Assembly: GCA_019704295.1 (NCBI GenBank)
Contig: AP024596.1
Coordinates: 2,087,178 to 2,151,177, forward strand
From: Sulfolobales archaeon HS-7
Lineage (GTDB): Archaea; Thermoproteota; Thermoprotei_A; Sulfolobales; Sulfolobaceae
Length of the DNA stretch: 64,000 nt
Direction of reading: 5' to 3'
Each line of letters opens with the position of its first letter. Position 1 is the first letter of the stretch. This document shows positions 36,209-44,465 of the stretch, in pieces. A model generated the notes under the pieces. It saw only the letters and a program-made list of their open reading frames with translations. It was not told where the DNA came from and searched no databases. The position numbers and the translations under genes were made by a program.

Positions 36209-36557
36209 CAATGTGTAATTAACAGAATAACTAGATAAACTAAAAAGTTATAAAACACATCACTCCGGAATTAAATCCATTTAATTACGAGGAGAGAGGT
36301 AATATAAATTAAGTTTATTGAACTCACTCACAATTTACCATATTATTTCTTAAGCGTCAGGGGTAAAAAGAGGTTTTAGGTGTGATGAGTTAAAAGTTAG
36401 CAGAGGGTAGAATCAAAATATTTTTAAGCTTAGGAAGTCGGCAAGGGAGTTTCATCTCTCGTAATTTCCTTCTACTATCGTCCTAATGATGCGTTTCGAA
36501 ATGAATTATTCCTGTATACTAAAGTTTAGTTAATAAAGTAAATAACATCTATTCTAC
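36209..36557 (+). repeat. ~350-bp direct repeat, copy 2
   Basis: ACTAAAAAGTTATAAAA (36241-36257) and TTTAGTTAATAAA (36528-36540) match copy 1 at a constant offset of 1607 bases, and the interval is the same length. Edges are approximate because the copies differ at many positions. The remaining bases to 36811 show no gene. Confidence 0.6.
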
Positions 36558-36811
36558 ACTGGGTACCGTCACGTGTAACTATTGACAAGAGAGGGCTATA
36601 CATAATGGTAGAAGTTTACTATGATATGTTAGTTCTTAACAGTATTTTCATGAATTTTGGCATATTCTGTAATATTTCACAGAAGTAATTGATGAGTTTC
36701 CATTCCAACACTCTGGTAAGCGTTATCGATAGTTACGCAGAATTAATAAAAGCGTTGTCCTTAATCAGTCTTTCTTAGCTGTGCTTTATATATTTCCACA
36801 AGGTATACGTA

Positions 36812-36836
36812 ACCAAAAAAGTTAAAAAAAGAAAAC
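36812..36836 (-). terminator. Poly-T terminator after the 17-codon gene
   Basis: Read on the minus strand the sequence is TTTTCTTTTTTTAACTTTTTT, a typical archaeal oligo-T terminator, about 35 bases downstream of the small gene's stop. Confidence 0.7.
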
Positions 36837-36869
36837 TGTATTTCTTATCGGATTCTTAGAAAGCAGGGT

Positions 36870-36923
36870 TTACTTCTTCTGACCGCCCTGCTCCTTCTTC
36901 TCTTCCTTCTTCTGCTTTGCCAT
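36870..36923 (-). CDS. 17-residue Lys/Glu microprotein
   Basis: The frame MAKQKKEEKKEQGGQKK begins at ATG 36923 and ends at TAA 36870-36872. A TATA-like CTTTATAAC (36958-36966, minus sense) lies about 40 bases upstream, and a strong poly-T tract follows, so the unit looks like a complete gene. The product has no hydrophobic residue apart from Ala2. It could instead be a leader of a small RNA with an accidental frame. Both neighbours are repeats. Confidence 0.45.
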   Translation of the reverse strand: MAKQKKEEKKEQGGQKK

Positions 36924-37300
36924 TTTTGTTCTCTAAATAATAATCCCATATTAACTTGTTATAAAGAGTATCTGACGTAAATATCCGATAAATATTTACG
37001 AAGAGTGACTACTAGACAACTATTTTCTATTAATGATTATATGTTAAAGCTGTATATAATATCTAATTGTATTACAGGAAACAATTAAGGATTGTTACTT
37101 TTCTCTAGAAATAGAAGGTAATAAAGTATCGGCAATTTTATTTTAATCCCTTAAAAGGTAAATACTTTAGTAGTTTTCACTATTCCTCAATAGATATATA
37201 TTATATCTAAATATGTAAAAACAACTAGTTATTATCTTTACGGGAGTAAGGAAATGGGGGACAGCAGGGAGAGGGATACCCCACTTACACTTGAATAATT

Positions 37301-37486
37301 AGGTATATGTTAATGACACTAATCTACGGAGTCATCGAGACAGCTAAGCGGGAGTTGATTTGCTACGCCTCTACTCCAATTAACAGTATGGGATATCCTG
37401 AACAAGAAGTTCAATTCGGTGTACTCCTATCATCTGTAAAGTACTTCAGGTAAGGAATAATGATACCTTTTCCGTAGGATAGTTCA
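37301..37486 (+). mobile_element. 186-bp non-autonomous element, copy 1
   Basis: 186 bases beginning AGGTATATGTTAATGACACT and ending GGATAGTTCA; differs from copies 2 and 3 by two substitutions in the body and a decayed right end (TGATACCTTTTCCGTAGG in place of the palindrome). It shares about 27 more bases of left flank (GGATACCCCACTTACACTTG) with copy 2. It contains part of a TnpB-like tail frame (IYGVIETAKRELICYAS). Confidence 0.75.
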
Positions 37487-37640
37487 AGCCACTTAATTGA
37501 TTGCTAATAACAATCTAATCCTTAAAAACTCATCTGTTTATCTTCATTAGGGGTTCAGAGGAGGCGGAAGACCCGTGAGGATTGGGATGGATAGCCCCCT
37601 TTGAATGGGTTTGAATATCTGTTAGCAGCCGAATACATTA

Positions 37641-37850
37641 ATGAAAGTCATCAACGGAGTAAGCGCCACCGAGACGCCCACGCGAGAGTCAATGTGGTAT
37701 GCCTCTGCTCTAATTACAGTCCTATGTGGGACACTAACGTTAAATCCACTTCGGCCCACGATCCTTAGTGCCTGTGGAGTTCCACCCTCTACCACAAGCA
37801 AGGCGGAGCGGTGAAACAGAAAGCCCCTTCTGCCAAGAAGGGGTGAGTTC
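37641..37850 (+). pseudogene. TnpB C-terminal remnant with right-end hairpin
   Basis: From ATG 37641 the frame reads INGVSATETPTRESMWYAS, close to the GVG-TTETPTR stretch after the zinc ribbon in Sulfolobales TnpB, and stops at 37812-37814. Next comes a perfect hairpin CCCCTTCT (37824-37831) / AGAAGGGG (37836-37843), then TGAGTTCAC, as in IS200/IS605 right ends. The catalytic body is gone. The antisense ORF here is a shadow. Confidence 0.65.
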
Positions 37851-37924
37851 ACTGAATAGCCTTATGTATATTTTCCTTAGGCGTGTTATTGTTTATTAAC
37901 AATAATATAACGAAGATGTTTTAC

Positions 37925-38227
37925 ATGAGTACGCTTAAAAGGATATTAGAGGCATTCGTAAATAGGGAAGTTTTAAATCCAGGAGAAGCAGTTGTGATTA
38001 CAAGTTTGCCTCGTTATGAGGTTTTAGCTTATTTCCACATAATGGAAGAGTTAGATTTAATAGAGTGTATATATTCCCGCGGTTCACATAAGGTTTATCA
38101 ATTGACAGACAAGGGAAAGGAAGTTTTAGATGGTATGAAAGAAGGTAAAATTATAGATGTAGTTGTTAGAGAGTCGGATATGCAATTTCCAGAATCTGTT
38201 AGAACAGGTGATAAAGTCACAGTATAG
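37925..38227 (+). CDS. Winged-helix protein, 100 aa
   Basis: I start at ATG 37925, since the codons upstream from 37883 are A/T-rich promoter-like. The fold is suggested by a start helix (STLKRILEAFVNREVLNPGEA), TSLPRYEVLAYFHIMEEL as helix-turn-helix, and a wing (IYSRGSHKVYQLTDKGKEV). The C-terminal 30 residues are strand-rich (IIDVVVRESDMQFPESV). Probably a transcription regulator. It lies between an IS remnant and a 186-bp element. Confidence 0.65.
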   Translation: MSTLKRILEAFVNREVLNPGEAVVITSLPRYEVLAYFHIMEELDLIECIYSRGSHKVYQLTDKGKEVLDGMKEGKIIDVVVRESDMQFPESVRTGDKVTV

Positions 38228-38349
38228 GTGCCCTGGAGAATTGAAAATCACCTATTGTAAACGATTGGAAATGATGGACTCGTTATTATGTTTGTCTTTA
38301 CCAAAGTAAAGGAGTGGAGGACGGATACCCCACTTACACTTGAATAATT

Positions 38350-38535
38350 AGGTATATGTTAATGACACTGATCTACGGAGTCATCGAGACAGCTAAGCGG
38401 GAGTTGATTTGCTACGCCTCTACTCCAATTAACAGTATAGGATATCCTGAACAAGAAGTTCAATTCGGTGTACTCCTATCATCTGTAAAGTACTTCAGGT
38501 AAGGAATAATGGGGCCCCATCCGTAGGGTAGTTCA
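38350..38535 (+). mobile_element. 186-bp non-autonomous element, copy 2
   Basis: Identical to copy 3 over all 186 bases as far as I can read, and ends ATGGGGCCCCAT (38509-38520, a 12-base palindrome) then CCGTAGGGTAGTTCA. The left end holds an inverted repeat ATGAC...GTCAT. The right-end sequence is like the hairpin-GTTCAC right ends of archaeal IS200/IS605 elements. No transposase. Confidence 0.8.
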
Positions 38536-39018
38536 CAGCACTTAATTATCAAGAAATCTGTCTTAACTCCGTAGTTTAGCTGTACCATAATAAAATAATA
38601 CAGAGTATCTAATACCTTATTAGGATAGTATTTCCTAAAAATTATAAGTCTGAACTCTCTCAATCATGGTAGCTACTAATTTCCTTATAAAAAGTAAATC
38701 TTCGTAAATGTCTTAATAAAGTGTTCTACCTAAATATTCAGAATAAATCTGTAACGATATAACGTAAGGTTATTAAAGCATGTGTCGTAGACAGAGGGAC
38801 GCTTAAATCGAAAGGATTAGATTTGTCCTCTTTAAGCTTCATTTCTTAGAAGACGTTGATGCTAAAGGACGTAAAGGCAAGGTACGTTAGTCTTTAGAAC
38901 TCAAAGAGGTATAAAGATGGGTTTATCAAAATATTTCTATAAGACTAGTGAAAAATAGTGTTATGATAGCTATAATCATGGAAAAGCTTTTTTAGAGTAA
39001 AAAAGCGGAATGTTAAGT

Positions 39019-39091
39019 AGCCGGGTAGTCTAGCGGTCAAGGATCCAGGGCTCTGGCCCCTGGGACCAGGGTTCGAATCCCTGCCCGGCTA
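39019..39091 (+). tRNA. tRNA-Gln(CTG)
   Basis: Acceptor AGCCGGG / CCCGGCT, discriminator A; anticodon arm CAGGG-CTCTGGC-CCCTG gives CTG; T arm CAGGG-TTCGAAT-CCCTG. No intron. It lies between copies 2 and 3 of the 186-bp element. Confidence 0.93.
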
Positions 39092-39295
39092 CTGCCTCGG
39101 GAAGTATTCCCACAACCCTACTAACGTAGAATGTATCGCCTTATTTAAAGGTCCTATGTACGAGCGCCTCTGCCTACCGACGGGGTTATTCTCTAGTGAG
39201 CAAGCATAATACTTACCTTTTAATCTCTTTGATATAGAAATATTAATGTAAAATGAAGGTATTTTAATATTGTTAAGTGACAGGAGTTTATCTCT

Positions 39296-39865
39296 ATGGG
39301 TATTAAGGTTACAAAAGATCTAAGTAGACTAACAGCCCACTTAATACTTAAATACAAGTTTACTAGGTATATGTTAATGACACTGATCTACGGAGTCATC
39401 GAGACAGCTAAGCGGGAGTTGATTTGCTACGCCTCTACTCCAATTAACAGTATAGGATATCCTGAACAAGAAGTTCAATTCGGTGTACTCCTATCATCTG
39501 TAAAGTACTTCAGGTAAGGAATAATGGGGCCCCATCCGTAGGGTAGTTCAGATAGAAAGAAGGGGGTCAAAATATCTAGCAAAAAAGATTTCGACAGGTT
39601 ACAGGATCTATTCTTAGCTAAAAGTTCTCTCGAAAAGACTAGAACTCATATAATTCAAAGGAACGATAATCCGATTTTCCCCTGGATAAGAAGGGAACTG
39701 AATATGTTCATATTGAAATTTTCAAACGACCAGCGTTATCAGCAGGAAATAGCTGAACTTGTTCTATGTATCCAACGGGAAGATAGAAATTGTGTAAAAC
39801 TCAAAGCGGAAAGATTACTTTCAATTATAAACGATGAGATTAAGGAACTGTATTCTAAGCTCTAA
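39296..39865 (+). pseudogene. Gene split by the third 186-bp element
   Basis: The frame starts at ATG 39296, with AGGAG upstream, and is broken at codon 23 by the element at 39365-39550. Beyond it the same frame continues DRKKGVKISSKKDFDRLQDL to the stop at 39863-39865. Taking out exactly the 186 bases joins the parts in frame as KYKFTDRKKG, giving a 127-residue helical protein (ELNMFILKFSNDQRYQQEIAE, then CVKLKAERLLSIINDEI). I recognise no family for the restored product. The current 73-codon frame that ends in the element is an artefact of the insertion. Confidence 0.7.
39365..39550 (+). mobile_element. 186-bp non-autonomous element, copy 3
   Basis: AGGTATATGTTAATGACACT to GGGTAGTTCA, the same 186 bases as copy 2. 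It is inserted just after TTTACT with no target-site duplication, as expected for single-strand transposition of the IS200/IS605 kind. The palindrome ATGGGGCCCCAT is at 39524-39535. Confidence 0.85.
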
Positions 39866-40072
39866 AGTCCTTGTCTGGAATCTCATATCAAACATATTGG
39901 AAGTTTTTGGACACGTATAAGTGAAGGGTTTTCAATTACTTTACTGACGATTTAAGGCTACGTATAAAATTCAGGGAAACATTGCATATCAATATTGTTA
40001 TTGAAAATGTAACTACGATTAGAATCCTTTATTATCCTTTTTGCTGTAAAAACCAATTGGGTTATTTTTCAG

Positions 40073-40150
40073 GGTGATCCTATGTCAATTGCTAATTATA
40101 ATTATAGCTATTAAATAAAGGAAACTATTAAGCACGAAATCCAACCTAGT
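40073..40150 (+). repeat. Dispersed repeat copy
   Basis: GGTGATCC...TCAATTGCTAATTATAATTAT...TTAAATAAAGGAAACTATTAAGC resembles 28631-28705 and 63916-63985. It sits in the gap 39866-40305, where I see no gene. Confidence 0.45.
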
Positions 40151-40305
40151 TGATGTAAGGGCATTGAATTAGTTTTATACTTTTTTTAAAAACTGAATCC
40201 GCAAGGGATACGTTAATCGCCCCTGACTCGTACCTTATCTAACCTATGAATCCTATGTATTAGATCGAAGCTTTACTTAAGATATAACCGATATTATCTT
40301 TAATG

Positions 40306-40612
40306 GTAGGCTGGCTCCTCATACGTAAAGTCTCTACCTATCATTAGTTTCCCCTCTGTCGTCCTCAGGCCGGTGACCCACAAGCTCCTGAGTCCAGGCA
40401 CGACTGCTCCCTTCCGGACCTCGTCGGTTCCCCCAGCTAATGCAGTAATACATCCTTCTCCAAGGACGTATTCTGCATCCTCAGGCCCTGTAGGGCAGCC
40501 TTCATAGTAGACAAAGGCTAATGATAGGCGAGCGCTTTACATATGAGGTTACTGGTGACCGCATTACGCCTTCGGTTATAAGGGGAGGCGAACCCCTCAC
40601 CCTTCCCAGCCC
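40306..40612 (-). ncRNA. Signal recognition particle RNA (7S RNA)
   Basis: Minus strand, about 307 bases. The diagnostic helix 8 is ACGAGGTCCGGAAGGGAG followed by CAGTCGT, i.e. the GGTCCGGAAGG(G/A)AGCAG tetraloop region bound by SRP54. The 5' part GGGCTGGGAAGGGTGAGG pairs with the 3' GGAGCCAGCC to close the Alu-type end, and helix 3/4 (GAGGGGTTCGCCTCCCC) is visible. The ends are estimated from base pairing. The RNA scaffolds SRP19 and SRP54 for membrane targeting of nascent proteins. Confidence 0.88.
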
Positions 40613-40667
40613 AAATTAAGAGTAAGGTAATAAAATAAAAAAGTTTGATATTCATGGAGAGATAATA

Positions 40668-42725
40668 ATGGTAGAATACAATTCAACGGATAACGTTAAA
40701 GCCGGACTTCCATTAGGAGGTATAGGCGCAGGAAAGGTAGAAATAAATAATAAAGGGAAAATGGTTAATCTTACTATATTTAATAACTGGAATAAACCAT
40801 TACAAATTGTTAGGGGATTCCACGTCTTTATAATCCCTGAGGACATGGAGGGTTTTTTTGTTGAAACTCAACCTAGCGTTCTTCACATGCAAGATAGAGG
40901 GTGCGAACTCCATTATTATGGAAGCTATCCTTTCCTTCGGCTTGTTCCTTATAATAGACCCCAAATTGAGGTTACTGCGTTCACAGCGCTGATTCCGGGA
41001 AAAATAGAGGATTCATCTCTTCCCGCTTTCGGAATAAGGGTAAGGACTAACGAACGAAAAGTAGTGAAAGTTGCTATCTCTCTTCCGAACTTAATAGGTA
41101 CTTCTATTAGAGGGAGATTCAATAAGGAGGTTGATGGAGGCGTTATGTTCTTAACGGAAAATACGTCATCTATAGACCCGTCATATGGAGATATGACGTT
41201 AATAACTGATAAACCGTTAAAAATAATTCCGCAAAATTCGATAAACGTAGATGTAAATACTACTATCAAGGGGGGACATTCTAAAATAGACTTTGAAGAC
41301 GGCAATATTTGGAGACGCATTGAAAGAGGAGACGAGATCGAGTCCATTAAAGGATCGGCAAGGGGTATGTGGGACGACTTTGGTGGTATTGTTGTTGCGG
41401 ATCTAAAGGAGGGCGAGGCGAAGTTCGTAGTCTCCTGGTATTTTAATAACCCATGGATCTATTACCCTTATCGGCATTTCTACGCAACCAGGTTTAGGAA
41501 TTCACTTGATGTTGGGGAATATTTCCTAAAGAACTTCGATGAGTTTTATGATAATTCAAAGCAGTTCTGTAAGGGAGATGACTCTTTACCAGAGTGGTTG
41601 ATTGACTCGATGTGTAACTCTGCATATATACTCTCCTCTAGTACGTGGTTAGACGATAAGGGAAGATTTTCAATTTTTGAATCTCCAGAGAACTTTCCTG
41701 TTTTGGGTACGATAGGTGGGTTAACTTATGAGGCGGGCTCTTTACCCGTATTACTTGATTTCCCTGAATTAGAGAAGGCTTTCTTAACCGTATTAGCTAA
41801 CGCGATTGATGATAGCGGTTACGTTCCACATGATTTAGGGCTGTTCTCGCTAGACGCTCCATTAGATGGAACGACCTCTCCTCCAAGATGGAAAGACCTA
41901 AATCCCTCGTTTATCCTCCTCGTTTACAGATATTACAAGTTAACTAATGATCGAGAATTCCTGGAAAAGATTTACCCGACGTTAAAAGCGGTCCTACTCT
42001 GGGAGGTATCGCGGGATAGGGATGGGGACGGTCTTCCTGAATTGGAGGGAACCGGAGACACATCATTCGACGTAACTTACATAGAGGGGACCGATAGCTA
42101 TACTTCTACATTATTTTTAGCCTCTCTTTACGCATATAGGGAGATATTAAATATTCTAAAAATCGAGCCATCAGATTACGTTGACAAATTGATAGAGAGG
42201 GCAGAAAAATCCCTCAGTACGATGTATAACGGTAAGTACTTTTTAGCGTGGAAAGGGCTTCCGGATGTAGGAGATGCACTGTTTTTGGGGCAGATTATAG
42301 GACTGTGGTGGAGCATTACTACTGGCCTTCCAATATTTCCGGAACGCGAAAAGGTCATCTCGATTCTTAATAACATATGCAAGGTAAATGGAGCTGCGTC
42401 TCATATATGTACTCCTAATCTTGTTTCCTCAGACGGTAAAGTAATTTCTCTCTCTCCTCAGACCGAAGGTTCATGGCCACGACTTGTTATGTCATTAGCC
42501 CCTTTAGCTATAGAATATGAAATGGACTGCTTGCTCGAGGCGGTTCAAAAGGAATGGAATACTATTGTAAAGGATGGAATGGTATGGAACCAGCCATCAC
42601 GTATAAACGCTAGAACGGGGGTACCAGACATATATTTGGATCATTATATAGGAAGTCCCGCCTTGTGGTCAGTAGCGTTATTCATGAAATTGAACGGCAA
42701 TGTTAAGAGCACTAGAAACACTTAA
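40668..42725 (+). CDS. GH116 beta-glucosidase/GBA2-like enzyme
   Basis: 685 residues. N-terminal beta-sandwich starting KAGLPLGGIGAGKVEI, and a C-terminal (alpha/alpha)6 domain. The catalytic pair is visible: nucleophile Glu338 in GRFSIFESPENF and acid/base Asp464 in EGTGDTSFDV, a spacing equal within one residue to that of the characterised Sulfolobus enzyme SSO1353 (Glu335/Asp462, recalled from the literature). The family cleaves beta-glucosides and, in animals, glucosylceramide. No signal peptide, so cytosolic. The following gene, 30 bases on, is a ceramide-glucosyltransferase-like protein. Confidence 0.9.
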   Translation: MVEYNSTDNVKAGLPLGGIGAGKVEINNKGKMVNLTIFNNWNKPLQIVRGFHVFIIPEDMEGFFVETQPSVLHMQDRGCELHYYGSYPFLRLVPYNRPQIEVTAFTALIPGKIEDSSLPAFGIRVRTNERKVVKVAISLPNLIGTSIRGRFNKEVDGGVMFLTENTSSIDPSYGDMTLITDKPLKIIPQNSINVDVNTTIKGGHSKIDFEDGNIWRRIERGDEIESIKGSARGMWDDFGGIVVADLKEGEAKFVVSWYFNNPWIYYPYRHFYATRFRNSLDVGEYFLKNFDEFYDNSKQFCKGDDSLPEWLIDSMCNSAYILSSSTWLDDKGRFSIFESPENFPVLGTIGGLTYEAGSLPVLLDFPELEKAFLTVLANAIDDSGYVPHDLGLFSLDAPLDGTTSPPRWKDLNPSFILLVYRYYKLTNDREFLEKIYPTLKAVLLWEVSRDRDGDGLPELEGTGDTSFDVTYIEGTDSYTSTLFLASLYAYREILNILKIEPSDYVDKLIERAEKSLSTMYNGKYFLAWKGLPDVGDALFLGQIIGLWWSITTGLPIFPEREKVISILNNICKVNGAASHICTPNLVSSDGKVISLSPQTEGSWPRLVMSLAPLAIEYEMDCLLEAVQKEWNTIVKDGMVWNQPSRINARTGVPDIYLDHYIGSPALWSVALFMKLNGNVKSTRNT

Positions 42726-42755
42726 AGTTAAAAATTTTACAATGCAGGAAATACA

Positions 42756-43787
42756 ATGCAAATTATTTGGCTCCTTGCAACGTCCTTAGATATACTCTTC
42801 GCCCTTATGATAATTTCTCAGATCCTTGTTGAGAATAAACTGTTTAAGGTGAGCGGTAGTTATGACGGAAAGGTCTCAGTTATTATGCCTATTCGAGGAA
42901 TAGATCCTACATTACTGGAGAACATCAACTCTATCGAAAAACAGAGACCTTATGAACTACTCCTCGTTGCAGACCCTGATGATACCGAGACAATAAATTT
43001 TCTAAGAAAAGCAGGAAAAAGAACATTATTATCGGAAAATGTGTGCGAAACATGTAGTGGAAAAATCAGAGCCCAGTTAACTGGATTAAAGTACGCTACT
43101 GGAGATTGCGTGATTTTCGTTGATTCAGATTCAAGAGTCAGGGAAAACTGGATTAATCAGATGATTTCTCCCTTGGACAAGCACGACGCTGTATCAACGT
43201 TTTCTTGGCCCGTTCCAGTAAAATACTCCGTTAAGAACTTGTTAAGGGCAGGATACTGGACACTCGGCTTTGAATCACAAGGAACATCACACAATTTTCT
43301 CTGGGGTGGCTCAATGGCCTTCAGGAGGAATTTCTTTTCGGAACAGATTATAAGCGAGATGTCAACTGAGTGGTGTGATGACTGTGCACTTACAAGAATT
43401 GTGAAAAGGAGACAAGGCAAGATATCTTTTAACCTAAACGCAATGCCTCTTAACTATTACGATGAACGAAAGTTGTCGTCATGGGCGATTAGAGAGGCCA
43501 AAACTATATGGAAGTATTATCCTAAGGGGGCTAGAACATTTTTATTGTTATTTTTTATACTTATACTATTATTGACATTGTCTGTATTAAGTTATAATAT
43601 TCTTATATCAATTCCGTTGGTTTTATGGATAGTTAAGAATTTATTTCGTGGCAGAAACGTAGGTAAGATAGCAATTATTCCCGCAATTATGTCGATTGCG
43701 GGTATTTTCTTCGGCGGTTATATTACACTAAGAGCCAAGTTCTCTGATAAGGTAGAGTGGAGAGGAAGAGTGTACGAATTAAATTAG
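42756..43787 (+). CDS. Membrane glycosyltransferase of GT2/GT21 type
   Basis: 343 residues. An N-terminal helix (LATSLDILFALMIISQIL), a GT-A domain (VSVIMPIRGIDPTLLENI; the D-x-D-like VDSDSR; acceptor motif with the pair EWCDDCALTRIV) and three C-terminal membrane helices. The arrangement is that of ceramide glucosyltransferase (GT21). Archaea have no ceramide, so the acceptor is likely another lipid. Probably co-transcribed with the GH116 gene, suggesting linked synthesis and hydrolysis of one glycolipid. Confidence 0.8.
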   Translation: MQIIWLLATSLDILFALMIISQILVENKLFKVSGSYDGKVSVIMPIRGIDPTLLENINSIEKQRPYELLLVADPDDTETINFLRKAGKRTLLSENVCETCSGKIRAQLTGLKYATGDCVIFVDSDSRVRENWINQMISPLDKHDAVSTFSWPVPVKYSVKNLLRAGYWTLGFESQGTSHNFLWGGSMAFRRNFFSEQIISEMSTEWCDDCALTRIVKRRQGKISFNLNAMPLNYYDERKLSSWAIREAKTIWKYYPKGARTFLLLFFILILLLTLSVLSYNILISIPLVLWIVKNLFRGRNVGKIAIIPAIMSIAGIFFGGYITLRAKFSDKVEWRGRVYELN

Positions 43788-44081
43788 ATGGTTTTTCAGT
43801 GTAGTGAGAGTTCTGTTTGAAAAATAGGGAGTAAGTTCTCGTCATGGAGAATTATCATAGGGTATGTTTTCCTAAATCTCGTTTTTGTTAAGTTAATGGT
43901 ATTAGAATGACCCTGGCATGCATAAAGATCTCCAACTATCTCATAAATGACGTAACCTTATATATAGACTGGATTATGCTATTTCTCAAACGTTTTCAAT
44001 TGCTTATTTCGTTTAAAGAGAGTCTCGGTTACTTGTTAGCTTTTTTAATAAAACGGGGTATTTGTACATGATGAGGCATCA

Positions 44082-44282
44082 ATGTCACAGGAAACTCAAC
44101 CCAAGATAACTACGGTAATAAAGTGTAAAACTTGTTCTTATAAGGTTGAACGACCGTTTGTTGAGGGGGATTTTGTGCTAAAGACTGAGGGCAGATGTCC
44201 CAACGATGGTGGAGAGCTCTATATTGATGGAATCTACAGTGAGGAGAAAAATCCTGAAGAAAAGAAGAACAAGAAACAATAG
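44082..44282 (+). CDS. Small zinc-ribbon-like protein, 66 aa
   Basis: One Cys-x2-Cys pair (IKCKTCSYKVE) and a later Cys (GRCPNDGGELY) in which the fourth ligand is replaced by Asp, then a charged Lys/Glu tail. Strands with Phe/Val repeats (PFVEGDFVLK) fit a compact ribbon. Conserved-looking, function unknown. It precedes the 5S rRNA gene by 30 bases. Confidence 0.6.
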   Translation: MSQETQPKITTVIKCKTCSYKVERPFVEGDFVLKTEGRCPNDGGELYIDGIYSEEKNPEEKKNKKQ

Positions 44283-44312
44283 ATTTTTATTTACTGGGCG
44301 AAATAAGATAGT

Positions 44313-44437
44313 GCCCGCCCGGCCATAGTGACTGGGTAACACCCGTACCCATATCGAATACGGAAGTTAAGCCGGTCACGTTGTAGGTGCGGTGGGATCC
44401 GCGAGGGCCCGCAGCGCCTGCAAGCTGGGCCGGGCTT
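44313..44437 (+). rRNA. 5S ribosomal RNA
   Basis: Starts GCCCGCCCGGCC and ends GGCCGGGCTTT, which pair as helix I. Inner conserved blocks are GACTGGG...AACACCCG and CCGAAGTTAAG-like GGAAGTTAAGCCGGTCACG, as in other crenarchaeal 5S RNAs. It is not next to 16S or 23S, the usual state in Sulfolobales. The 3' end is set to within a few bases. Confidence 0.95.
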
Positions 44438-44465
44438 TATATACGTGGATTACTGAAAGTATTGC

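Noticed and set aside
37622..37852. 76-codon minus-strand ORF
   Set aside because: Antisense of the TnpB relic and its right-end hairpin.
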